A stretch of DNA of 64,000 nucleotides from Methylophilus sp. TWE2 (GTDB lineage Bacteria; Pseudomonadota; Gammaproteobacteria; Burkholderiales; Methylophilaceae). Both the position numbers and the translations under genes were made by a program. Each line of letters starts with the position of its first letter. The stretch's first letter is position 1. Shown here in pieces: positions 50,903-63,486 of the stretch. The notes beneath the pieces are model-generated. The model searched no databases and was not told the DNA's origin. It saw only the letters and a list, made by a program, of their open reading frames with translations. Location: positions 2,289,839-2,353,838 of the forward strand of contig NZ_CP012020.1 of assembly GCF_001183865.1 (NCBI RefSeq), written 5' to 3'.

Positions 50903-52565
50903 GGTTGATCTCCTGCAAACTGGTCATGCCTTCTGCCACTGCACTTACCGCCGCTTCGCGGATGGTGCGCATGCCATTCCTGGCGGCGGCCTCTTTTAAT
51001 TGTCGTATCGGTTGCCTGGCAATAATCATCTCGCGCAACTCGTCATTCAGCACCAGTATTTCTGCGACGGCTTTGCGTCCCTTGTAACCGGTGCCGCGGC
51101 AATGACCACAGCCTTTGGCATGCATAAACTGCATGGTCGATGCCTGTTCCATGGTTAATCCAGAGGCAGCAATCATTTCCGCATCCGGCGCAAACGGTTC
51201 TGCGCATTGCGGACACAAGGCGCGCACCAGGCGCTGAGCGATAATGCCATTCACGGCAGACACAAAATGATAAGGATCGACCCCCATATGCATAAAACGG
51301 CCGATCACATCCAGCACGCTATTGGCATGCACGGTAGAAAACACCAGGTGGCCCGTGAGTGCAGCCTGCACGGCAATTTGGGCTGTTTCGGCATCGCGTA
51401 TTTCACCAACCATGATTTTGTCAGGGTCATGCCGCAGAATGGAGCGTAACCCCCGCGCAAAGGTCAGGCCTTTTTTTTCATTGACCGGGATTTGCAGCAC
51501 GCCAGGTAATTGATATTCCACCGGGTCTTCAATGGTGATGATTTTGTCGAAACCCGTATTCACTTCTGAAATCGCGGCATAGAGTGACGTGGTTTTGCCG
51601 CTACCGGTGGGCCCAGTGACCAGTACCATGCCATAGGGTTCACTGGCCAGTTTCCTGAAGCGTGCGATGACATCTGCATCAAACCCCAGCGCTTTCAAGC
51701 TCAGCCCTTGCGCCTGCTCAGTTAATGCCTTTCTATCCAGCACCCGTAATACGGCATCCTCACCAAAGGCACTCGGCATGATGGAAACACGAAAGTCAAT
51801 CAAGCGCCCCATGGCATGTACCTTAAAGCGACCGTCTTGCGGAATGCGGCGCTCGGCAATATCGAGTTGCGCCATGACCTTGATACGTGAAATGGCCTGT
51901 TCGGCACTGTCCAAGCCAGGGCTATTGGCAATACTGGCCATGACGCCATCAATCCGGTATTTAACAGCCAGACCACCGGGATGCGTTTCCAGGTGGATAT
52001 CACTCGCCCCGGTTTTAAGGGCATCGTACAACGTCGAGTTAATCAACTTGACGATAGGGTTGGCGTCTTCGTGGATAGATTTGAGCGACAGCTGCATGAC
52101 CACTTCTTCGTCGCCCTCTTGCCCCTGCTCGGCAGGCAGCCCAACACCATCCATGGCGCGCATGGTTTCTTCTTCACCCGCAAGGTAGGCGCTGATCTCT
52201 AAGCGATGTGCTAGGCGCCACTCAACCTCCTGCGGCACTGCATGCTGTGCCCACAATGGCAATTGGCGGTTAAATGGATCGGCAAACACCAGAATCAGAC
52301 TTTGCTGTGCATCATAAAATGCCAGGCATTCCTTTTGCTGCGCATCGTTATAGCTGACCACCTCAAAGGCGACTTGCCACTCACGCATCTCACGCATGGT
52401 CGCCACCGGGTAATGCAGCAAATGGGCCAACTGGCTGACCAAGGTTTCATTGTCTACTGGCACCAAGTCTTCCAGCAGCTCAATCACGCGGCGTTGCTGC
52501 TGGAGCGCCTGCGTTTGCGCCAGGGACAATAGGTCGGCGGATAGCACAGGTAAGGGCTGATTCAT
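50883..52565 (-). CDS. gspE: GspE-type secretion ATPase
   Basis: 560 residues. N-terminal domain (1-165), then the ATPase with DIHLETHPGGLAVKYRIDG, Walker A GPTGSGKT at about 318-325, Asp box VTGPTGSGKTTSLYAAISE followed by TIEDPVEYQLPG, Walker B region DPDKIMVGEIRDAETA and the His box TGHLVFSTVHANS. A tetracysteine zinc site lies at about 460-500 (CPQC ... CGHC). Powers the pseudopilus. Overlaps gspF by four bases (ATGA). Confidence 0.95.
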   Translation of the reverse strand: MNQPLPVLSADLLSLAQTQALQQQRRVIELLEDLVPVDNETLVSQLAHLLHYPVATMREMREWQVAFEVVSYNDAQQKECLAFYDAQQSLILVFADPFNRQLPLWAQHAVPQEVEWRLAHRLEISAYLAGEEETMRAMDGVGLPAEQGQEGDEEVVMQLSLKSIHEDANPIVKLINSTLYDALKTGASDIHLETHPGGLAVKYRIDGVMASIANSPGLDSAEQAISRIKVMAQLDIAERRIPQDGRFKVHAMGRLIDFRVSIMPSAFGEDAVLRVLDRKALTEQAQGLSLKALGFDADVIARFRKLASEPYGMVLVTGPTGSGKTTSLYAAISEVNTGFDKIITIEDPVEYQLPGVLQIPVNEKKGLTFARGLRSILRHDPDKIMVGEIRDAETAQIAVQAALTGHLVFSTVHANSVLDVIGRFMHMGVDPYHFVSAVNGIIAQRLVRALCPQCAEPFAPDAEMIAASGLTMEQASTMQFMHAKGCGHCRGTGYKGRKAVAEILVLNDELREMIIARQPIRQLKEAAARNGMRTIREAAVSAVAEGMTSLQEINRVTFIA

Positions 52566-53734
52566 TGGATTTGTCCTGCCAGTTCAAAGATTGGCATATA
52601 CAGCAGGAGCACGACCACACCAATGACCAGGCCGATAAACAGCATTAATAAAGGCTCAAACAATTTGGTAAACCAGTCGATCCAGCGCGCTAGTTCTTCG
52701 TCGTAAAAACTGGCAATTCTATCCATCATCTGCGCAACGTTGCCGCCACGTTCACCGACCAGCAGCATGCGCTCTCCAATCGGGGTGGTCATGCCTACTG
52801 CTTGAAACGCGTGAGAGAGAGGCTGACCTTGGCTGATCATGGTTTTCGCCTGTTGCAGACTACGGGCCATGCTGCTATCCAACAAGCCACCAAGCGAATC
52901 TAGCGCTGTCATGATGGGTGTGCCGCCCGCCAACAACATGCCTAATGTGCGGTAGAAACGGGCAAGCTGGTAAAGATGCAGTTTTTCACCAATCGCAGGG
53001 ATACGCCAGATCACTTTGAGCAGAGACTGGCGCGTGGCAGGTGTTTTGAACAGCAACACCAGACCTACGAGCATGCCTGCCAAGATTGCCAGCATGGTTC
53101 CGCCATGCTGTGCAATCAATGAGCCCCATCTAAGCATCATGAGTGACATCCAAGGCAAATCAGCGCCTGTCCCCTCATATACACTGCTGAATTTAGGAAC
53201 GACAAATCCCATTAAAAAAGCAATGACCAATCCACCCACCACGATCAGCAACATCGGATAAATCGAGGCACTGATGATTTTCTTTTTGAGCAAGGAAACC
53301 TGGTTGTCATAAGCGATATACCGTGACAGGGCATTACCCAGATCACCAGTGCGTTCAGCCGCCTTGACAGTGGCGATATAAAGAGGAGGAAAGACCGTTG
53401 GCTGGCGCTCCAGCGAGGCAGAAAAAGATTTGCCCTGCTGTAGCGATTGCAGGATGCTTTGCAAAACTGCCCGCGTATGGTCCTGACGCAAAGAGAGTGC
53501 ATCAATCGCCTCTACCAAATTCAGGCCAGAATCAAGCAATGCCAGTAACTCTTGGCTGAACAATGCCAATGGAAAAGCCTCTCGTCGGGAAATTTTTGCT
53601 GCTTTTTGCGCATGCAGCGATACTGGCATCAAGCCTTTGGACTTTAGCTGCGCATAGGCATCCTGCTCATCGTCTGCTTGCAGCTCGACCATAGTCAGGG
53701 TGGAGCCATTAAGAACTTTTGCCTGATAGTTCAT
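52562..53734 (-). CDS. gspF: GspF-type inner-membrane platform protein
   Basis: 390 residues with the family's two repeats and three membrane segments: MLLIVVGGLVIAFLMGFVVP near 165-185, a second near 210-230, and PLLMLFIGLVIGVVVLLLYMP near the C-terminus. Repeat motifs include FSQELLALLDSGLNLVEAID and FYRTLGMLLAGGTPIMTALD, and ERTGDLGNALSRYI / GERGGNVAQMMDRIA. Standard length. Six bases after gspG and four-base overlap with gspE. Confidence 0.94.
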   Translation of the reverse strand: MNYQAKVLNGSTLTMVELQADDEQDAYAQLKSKGLMPVSLHAQKAAKISRREAFPLALFSQELLALLDSGLNLVEAIDALSLRQDHTRAVLQSILQSLQQGKSFSASLERQPTVFPPLYIATVKAAERTGDLGNALSRYIAYDNQVSLLKKKIISASIYPMLLIVVGGLVIAFLMGFVVPKFSSVYEGTGADLPWMSLMMLRWGSLIAQHGGTMLAILAGMLVGLVLLFKTPATRQSLLKVIWRIPAIGEKLHLYQLARFYRTLGMLLAGGTPIMTALDSLGGLLDSSMARSLQQAKTMISQGQPLSHAFQAVGMTTPIGERMLLVGERGGNVAQMMDRIASFYDEELARWIDWFTKLFEPLLMLFIGLVIGVVVLLLYMPIFELAGQIQ

Positions 53735-53740
53735 GGCAAT

Positions 53741-54163
53741 TTACCAATTGGTAATATCCTGCGCTTCGTCACTACCACCCACCTGCCCATCCTTACCGAG
53801 GCTGAACAAGTCATATTCGCCATGCTGGCCTGGTGCACGGTACTGGTAAGGTTTGCCCCAAGGGTCGTTCGGTACTTCTTTTTTCAGGTAAGGGCCACTC
53901 CAGTGCGCATTGTTATCCGCATTTGTCATGAGCGCCTGCAAACCTTGTTCAGTCGCAGGATAGTGCCCGACATCGAGTCGGTACTGGTCCAGCGCCTGCT
54001 CCAATGCCGCAATTTGTGCTTTGGCTGTCTTCACCTCGGATTTACCAATCTGCTGGAAGTATTTAGGCCCAACATAGCCCGCCAGCAAACCGATAATGAC
54101 CATCACGACCAATAGCTCAAGCAAGGTAAAGCCGTGATTGTTACGGACAGAACGACCAAACAT
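53741..54163 (-). CDS. gspG: GspG, major pseudopilin
   Basis: 140 residues. Leader ending NNHG-FTLLELLVVMVIIGLLAG with the +5 Glu, the spine (EQALDQYRLDVGHYPATEQGLQAL), and the family's C-terminal part (GPYLKKEVPNDPWGKPYQY, DLFSLGKDGQVGG) with the calcium-binding loop region. Start 54163 (ATG) has GGAG eight bases upstream; the open frame reaches back to a TTG at 54193. First gene of the type II operon. A perfect 19-bp palindrome lies about 66 bases upstream. Confidence 0.95.
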   Translation of the reverse strand: MFGRSVRNNHGFTLLELLVVMVIIGLLAGYVGPKYFQQIGKSEVKTAKAQIAALEQALDQYRLDVGHYPATEQGLQALMTNADNNAHWSGPYLKKEVPNDPWGKPYQYRAPGQHGEYDLFSLGKDGQVGGSDEAQDITNW

Positions 54164-54228
54164 CGTAAACACTCCATGAAAATTTGATGACAATACTAAG
54201 CAGATTAGATTGCAGAAAAGTGGCGGTA

Positions 54229-54247
54229 ATATGACAGTCTGTCATAT
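54229..54247. promoter_or_regulatory. Perfect 19-bp palindrome upstream of the type II secretion operon
   Basis: ATATGACAG-T-CTGTCATAT with nine-base arms. Read on the minus strand, CTGTCAT (54237-54231) is followed after four bases by CCGCCAC (54226-54220), giving 12 of 14 matches to a Pho-box pattern. The palindrome itself is exact; the Pho-box reading is weaker. Confidence 0.45.
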
Positions 54248-54291
54248 TTGTAATATTTGGTTGGCGCCTGAAGCGGGCAATCGCACAAGAA

Positions 54292-54318
54292 AAAACCAGT
54301 GCTGTTTGGCACTGGTTT
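54292..54318 (-). terminator. Rho-independent terminator of the ispDF-ABC operon
   Basis: Stem AAACCAGTGC / GCACTGGTTT with a five-base loop, then T-rich on the minus strand, 38 bases after the ABC exporter stop. Confidence 0.88.
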
Positions 54319-54355
54319 CAATTTAAAACATGAGGTGAATCTTTTCTAGCGAGTA

Positions 54356-56185
54356 TTACTCACCAAGGAAACCACCGCTTTGATGAGTCCACAATTTAGC
54401 GTAAATACCATCCTGAGCCAGCAATTCATGGTGTGTTCCGGTTTCAACAACACGGCCGTGATCCAATACAATGAGTCTATCCATCGCGGCAATGGTCGAT
54501 AGTCGGTGGGCAATCGCAATCACGGTTTTGCCTTCCATCAATTGTGAAAGGTGATGCTGGATTGCCAACTCGACTTCAGAGTCCAAGGCACTGGTCGCCT
54601 CATCCAGCACCAGGATAGGGGCGTTCTTAAGCATGACACGCGCAATCGCAATCCGCTGGCGTTGGCCGCCAGATAACTTCACGCCACGCTCCCCGACATG
54701 GGCATCATAGCCCGTGCGACCGTTGGCATCGCGCAGAGTGAGGATAAAGTCATGCGCTTCGGCACGCTTGGCCGCCATGATCATTTCTTCATCACTGGCA
54801 TCTGGGCGGCCATATAAAATATTTTCCCTCACTGAACGGTGCAACAACGAGGTATCTTGAGTCACCATGCCAATTTGCTGGCGTAATGAATCTTGTTTTA
54901 CGCTGTCAATCGCTTGCCCATCTATGCGGATATGCCCGGCCTGGATATCATAAAAACGCATTAGCAAATTGACGATGGTCGACTTGCCGGCGCCTGATCG
55001 TCCCACCAGGCCGACACGCTCTCCCGGCCGAATATGCAGGTCAAAATCTTGCAGCAAGGGGGCTTGTTTTTCATAAGAAAAATTCACCTGCTGGAACACC
55101 ACTTCACCTTTCGGCACATCTAATGCCAAGGCATCCGGCACATCCACCACGCGGTTTTCGATGGACAGCGTATTCATGCCATCCTGCACGGTCCCAATTT
55201 GCTCGTACAATGAGGTCAGCTCCCACATCACCCAATGCGAGATCCCATTCAGGCGCAAACTCATCGCCATCACCGCCGCCACGGCACCTGCCGCCACCAG
55301 GCTTTGCGACCACAGCCACAACACCATGCTGCCGCTGGCAATAATCAGGCACATATTTAAAAAGTGATTGATACTCTCGACACAACTCACCATGCGCATT
55401 TGCCCATGCACGGTATCGAGAAATTCCTGCATGGCCGATTGTGCATAGTCTGCCTCACGGCCTGCATGCGAAAATAACTTCACGGTTGAAATATTGGTAT
55501 AGGCATCCGTAATTCGCCCTGTCATCAAGGCGCGCGCATCCGCTTGACGTTGTGAAACCTTAGCCAGACGTGGAATAAAATAGAACAGCGCACAGGCATA
55601 AAGTGACAGCCAGCCTAAGAAAGGCAACACCATCCAGGGATGGAAACTGCCAACAACAGTGACAATGGTCGCGAAATACAGCAACACATAGACCATAATA
55701 TCGGCCAGGATAAACCATACCTCGCGCACGGCCAGTGCCGTTTGCATGACCTTGGCCGACACTCTACCGGCGAACTCATCTTGGTAAAAACCCATGCTTT
55801 GATTCAGCATGTGTTGATGGAATTGCCAGCGCAAACGCATTGGAAAGTTACCTGCCAACGTCTGGTGTTTAAGCAGTGTTTGCAGGACGATGATCAAGGT
55901 ACTGCCCATCAGGATCGCGCCTACCAACCATAGGGTTGAATGGTGTGTAGTCCATAACTGGGAAGGTGAGATTGCTGTCAGCTTATCAACCACCTTACCC
56001 ATCAATGCAAACAAAAGTGCCTCGAACGAACCAATACAGGCCGTGAGCACGGTCATGACGAGGATATAACGGCGCATGCCATAAGAGCATGCCCACATAA
56101 AAGGCCAAAAACGGGTAGGAAGGTGCGTGAGGATTTCCCGTGGAAACGGAGAAACCAATGACTCAAAACGGCTAAACAATCGCAT
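54356..56185 (-). CDS. ABC exporter, fused membrane and ATP-binding domains
   Basis: 609 residues. Six membrane segments in the first 330 residues, then an ATPase with Walker A GRSGAGKST (about 400), Q-loop MVTQDTSLLHRSVRENILYG, signature LSGGQRQR, Walker B ILVLDEATSALD and H-loop AIAHRLST. Half-transporter of the MsbA/multidrug exporter class, acting as a homodimer; substrate cannot be told. Six bases after ispF, so it belongs to that operon. Confidence 0.9.
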   Translation of the reverse strand: MRLFSRFESLVSPFPREILTHLPTRFWPFMWACSYGMRRYILVMTVLTACIGSFEALLFALMGKVVDKLTAISPSQLWTTHHSTLWLVGAILMGSTLIIVLQTLLKHQTLAGNFPMRLRWQFHQHMLNQSMGFYQDEFAGRVSAKVMQTALAVREVWFILADIMVYVLLYFATIVTVVGSFHPWMVLPFLGWLSLYACALFYFIPRLAKVSQRQADARALMTGRITDAYTNISTVKLFSHAGREADYAQSAMQEFLDTVHGQMRMVSCVESINHFLNMCLIIASGSMVLWLWSQSLVAAGAVAAVMAMSLRLNGISHWVMWELTSLYEQIGTVQDGMNTLSIENRVVDVPDALALDVPKGEVVFQQVNFSYEKQAPLLQDFDLHIRPGERVGLVGRSGAGKSTIVNLLMRFYDIQAGHIRIDGQAIDSVKQDSLRQQIGMVTQDTSLLHRSVRENILYGRPDASDEEMIMAAKRAEAHDFILTLRDANGRTGYDAHVGERGVKLSGGQRQRIAIARVMLKNAPILVLDEATSALDSEVELAIQHHLSQLMEGKTVIAIAHRLSTIAAMDRLIVLDHGRVVETGTHHELLAQDGIYAKLWTHQSGGFLGE

Positions 56186-56191
56186 AACAAA

Positions 56192-56674
56192 CTACTTGGA
56201 ATAAATGATACAAACGGCTTCTGCAGCAATGCCTTCGCTACGCCCGGTAAAGCCCAGTTTTTCTGTGGTGGTCGCCTTCACATTTACCTGCTTGCTCTCT
56301 ATCTTGCAATCCGCCGCAATATTGGCGCACATCTGTGTCGTATATTTGTTCAATCTTGGCGCTTCACACATCACAGTGGCGTCAATGTTGCCAACTTGAT
56401 AGTCTTTTTCATTCAGTAGCTCGACGACATGTCGCAGCAATTCACGCGAATCAATGCCTTTAAAGCGAATATCGGTAGGCGGGAAGTGCTTACCAATATC
56501 TCCTAAAGCAGCTGCCCCAAGCAGAGCATCGCAGATCGCATGTAGCAAAACATCTGCGTCCGAGTGGCCATCCAGGCCATGACTATGAGGAATATTCACG
56601 CCACCGATAATACAGTCACGTCCGGTGACCAGTACGTGCACATCAAAACCATGACCAATCCTAAACGGAATCAT
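56192..56674 (-). CDS. ispF: IspF, 2-C-methyl-D-erythritol 2,4-cyclodiphosphate synthase
   Basis: 160 residues. Fifth step of the non-mevalonate isoprenoid pathway. Contains the metal and substrate motifs GHGFDVH near the start, [24 protein letters not shown], and [19 protein letters not shown] at the end. Length is standard. Start overlaps ispD by four bases. Confidence 0.97.
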   Translation of the reverse strand: MIPFRIGHGFDVHVLVTGRDCIIGGVNIPHSHGLDGHSDADVLLHAICDALLGAAALGDIGKHFPPTDIRFKGIDSRELLRHVVELLNEKDYQVGNIDATVMCEAPRLNKYTTQMCANIAADCKIESKQVNVKATTTEKLGFTGRSEGIAAEAVCIIYSK

Positions 56675-57378
56675 TCTGTATCCTGTTCGCTCTGCGTAGC
56701 CTGCATCAATGCCGAAACAACGGCAATATCATGAGGATACGTAACTTTCAAATTTTTTAAATCGCCGAGTACTAGTTTTGGCGTATGTCCTGCCCACTCC
56801 ATGGCCTGTGCTTCATCCGTAGGTTGGCGATTCAGTACTTGGGCCAAGGCTTGCTGTAACATGCCAATTTTGAACATTTGCGGTGTTTGTGCCTGCCATA
56901 GCAATTCGCGTGAAACAGTGGCAGATACATGCTGTGTCTCATCTGCTCGCTTCAAGGTATCAGCCAATGGCAATGCCAGCAGCCCCCCAATATCCGTTGG
57001 CTGCATCGCATCGATTAAACGCTGCACCATATGTGCATCAATCCCAGGACGAGCAGCATCGTGTACCAGGACCCAGTCTTCACTATCGACATGCGAGCCA
57101 AGCGCTTGCAACCCCTGATAAACACTTGCCGCCCGGGTATCGCCACCACAATACAATACCTGTGTTTTATGACATCCCTGCAGGAGCGTGTCTGACCAAT
57201 AGGCATCCTCAGCAGCGATCACAATAAATATCTGACTAATGATAGGCATCGCCTCAAAGATATCGATGGGGTGACGCAGGATTGGTTTCCCGTGCATGGG
57301 CAAATATTGCTTGGGTGACGCACTTTGCATGCGTGAGCCATGACCGGCACAAGGAATCAAAACATGATATTGAGTCAT
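56671..57378 (-). CDS. ispD: IspD, 2-C-methyl-D-erythritol 4-phosphate cytidylyltransferase
   Basis: 235 residues. Transfers CMP to methylerythritol phosphate. Motifs: [22 protein letters not shown] (nucleotide-binding loop), [10 protein letters not shown] and QTPQMFK; all typical of IspD. First gene of ispD-ispF-ABC exporter. Upstream to 57500 is the presumed promoter region, with no strong element recognised. Confidence 0.96.
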   Translation of the reverse strand: MTQYHVLIPCAGHGSRMQSASPKQYLPMHGKPILRHPIDIFEAMPIISQIFIVIAAEDAYWSDTLLQGCHKTQVLYCGGDTRAASVYQGLQALGSHVDSEDWVLVHDAARPGIDAHMVQRLIDAMQPTDIGGLLALPLADTLKRADETQHVSATVSRELLWQAQTPQMFKIGMLQQALAQVLNRQPTDEAQAMEWAGHTPKLVLGDLKNLKVTYPHDIAVVSALMQATQSEQDTE

Positions 57379-57517
57379 CCAGACATTTTATCATGCAGTA
57401 ACTCCGTTGCTTTGTTCGCACTGATAAACGCGAAAGAATGTGACTTATGACATAAGCTAGCTTAGAACTATTGATGTCTAACTACATACTAGCTTTGGTG
57501 ATAATGCCGAGCAATAA

Positions 57518-57547
57518 AAAACCCAGCACAGTAGTGCTGGGTTTTTG
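57518..57547 (-). terminator. rrn operon terminator
   Basis: Minus-strand stem AAAACCCAGCAC / GTGCTGGGTTTT with a TACT loop and a T tract, ten bases after the 5S gene. Confidence 0.93.
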
Positions 57548-57556
57548 AGTAAGGAG

Positions 57557-57670
57557 CTTGGGGATGACCTACTTTCGCATACGAAGAGTACACTATCATT
57601 GGCGCAAGTTCGTTTCACGGCCCTGTTCGAGATGGGAAGGGGTGGTTCCAAACCGCTATTGTCCCCAAAC
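57557..57670 (-). rRNA. rrf: 5S ribosomal RNA
   Basis: About 114 bases; ends pair as GTTTGGGGAC / ATCCCCAAGC. Internal hallmarks CCCATCTCGAACAG and CGCCAATGATAGT are the conserved 5S loops. Ends approximate to a few bases. Confidence 0.95.
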
Positions 57671-57895
57671 ATAACTGGTAATGTTATGCCTGACATATCC
57701 CTTGGGATATGTGACATGCAGAGTGCTGACATGAGTCAGCCTGCTTTAACAAATTGGAAGAAGTAAAGGAGTTTTCTTTTTCAAGCTTCAATGGGCAGGG
57801 TATGAAACACTGTGTGTTTCTTGTATCTTGATGATTGCCAAATCATTTGCTTTGAACTACACCTTTAGACTTAGGTTTAAGTTTTAAGGTTATAG

Positions 57896-60778
<2,883 letters not shown>

Positions 60779-61017
60779 ATAACGTTAAAACCTAAACCCT
60801 TTTAAATCTAGATTTCGTCGTGCATGAGACACGCGTTACAGGTAATTCTAAAGCACTATCAAACCTCGTTAGATTCGCTACATCGCTGCAGCTTCTCAAC
60901 TTGCGTTTAATATTTCTGATTTTGCAATCAATCGATATTACTTCCGGTTAAAAAGTAATATCGCCCATTGAATATAAGTTGTCATCACACAACTCATATT
61001 CCTTTACTTCTTCCATT

Positions 61018-61030
61018 TTGTTAAAGAGCA
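61018..61030 (-). promoter_or_regulatory. boxA antitermination element in the 16S-23S spacer
   Basis: TGCTCTTTAACAA, identical to the E. coli rrn boxA core, between tRNA-Ala and 23S. A related sequence TGTTCTTTAAAAA lies in the rrn leader at 63123-63135. Confidence 0.75.
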
Positions 61031-61130
61031 GTCTTTAGTTTTTTAAACTATCGTTTAAAAACCAGAAGCAAACATTATTCATACAACACTTGCTTCTAAT
61101 CTCTAAACTGCAACAAAGATACCAAGTCAT

Positions 61131-61206
61131 TGGTGGAGGATGACGGGATCGAACCGACGACCCCCTGCTTGCAAAGCAGGTGCTCTCCCAGCTGAGCTAA
61201 TCCCCC
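61131..61206 (-). tRNA. alaT: tRNA-Ala(TGC)
   Basis: 76 bases including encoded CCA; GGGGGAT acceptor arm, anticodon TGC in loop TTTGCAA, T-loop GGTTCGATCCC. In the 16S-23S spacer. Confidence 0.97.
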
Positions 61207-61215
61207 AATATTCGG

Positions 61216-61292
61216 TGGTGGGTCTGGTTGGGCTCGAACCAACGACCCCCGCCTTATCAAGACGGTGCTCTAACCAGCTGAGCTACAGACCC
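61216..61292 (-). tRNA. ileT: tRNA-Ile(GAT)
   Basis: 77 bases including encoded CCA; acceptor GGGTCTG, anticodon GAT in loop TTGATAA, T-loop GGTTCGAGCCC. Upstream of tRNA-Ala in the spacer. Confidence 0.97.
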
Positions 61293-61376
61293 TAAGGCGG
61301 TTTGCCTAAATCTTTGTTGCTGCTTAAATTCAAGATGACTGATAAGCGTGAATGCTTGAAGCCGAGTGATCTTCTC

Positions 61377-62918
<1,542 letters not shown>

Positions 62919-63182
62919 AATTCCTAACTATTACTTTTTACCTCTTTACAGAGGCGGTATTCGTTTCGCTTATATCTCAAATTCATTTCAAGGTATGTGT
63001 GTAAACTACACTGTACATACTTGTCATAAATCTAAGTGTAAAGCATTTGTATTTTCTGAGTTTCTACGCATTAAATGCGCTTCACTCAACTACAAACACC
63101 CACACTTATCAGTCATCCTAATTTTTAAAGAACAGGGCCTCGAAGGCCTTTCGCTTAACGTTTCGTTTCAAGCGAAGCGCGC

Positions 63183-63210
63183 ATTATACAGAGGTTTTTC
63201 GTTCGGTCAA
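63183..63210 (-). promoter_or_regulatory. rrn operon promoter
   Basis: -35 TTGACC (63205-63210), 16-base spacer, -10 TATAAT (63183-63188) and GC-rich discriminator GCGCGC, a stringently controlled-type rRNA promoter about 265 bases upstream of the 16S start. Confidence 0.85.
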
Positions 63211-63247
63211 GCATCAAATTCATTTAATTTTCAAACGCATTTTTGCT

Positions 63248-63324
63248 TGGTTGCGGGAACAGGATTTGAACCTGTGACCTTCGGGTTATGAGCCCGACGA
63301 GCTGCCAGACTGCTCCATCCCGCG
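63248..63324 (-). tRNA. Initiator tRNA-fMet(CAT)
   Basis: 77 bases with encoded CCA; acceptor CGCGGGA with the unpaired first base of initiator tRNAs, GGGCTCATAACCC anticodon arm with three G-C pairs and anticodon CAT, T-loop GGTTCAAATCC. Lies between its own promoter and the rrn promoter. Confidence 0.97.
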
Positions 63325-63366
63325 TCCGAATCGACTTCTAAAACATGTGTTGCGTCGAGAGGTGAG

Positions 63367-63396
63367 ACTATAGCAAAGAATGAAAAGCGCTGTCAA
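63367..63396 (-). promoter_or_regulatory. tRNA-fMet promoter
   Basis: -35 TTGACA (63391-63396), 18-base spacer and -10 TATAGT (63367-63372), about 43 bases upstream of tRNA-fMet. Confidence 0.82.
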
Positions 63397-63439
63397 CACC
63401 AATTGCGAAATTATTAAAGAGCCTCACAATCCTCTAAAA

Positions 63440-63466
63440 ACAAAAGCCGCGTTAATCGCGGCGTCT
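63440..63466 (-). terminator. Terminator of the DUF4197 gene
   Basis: Minus-strand hairpin GCCGCG / CGCGGC with a five-base loop, followed by TTTTG and T-rich sequence, 21 bases after the stop codon at 63487. Confidence 0.85.
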
Positions 63467-63486
63467 ATAGACTCAGTTAAAGATGA

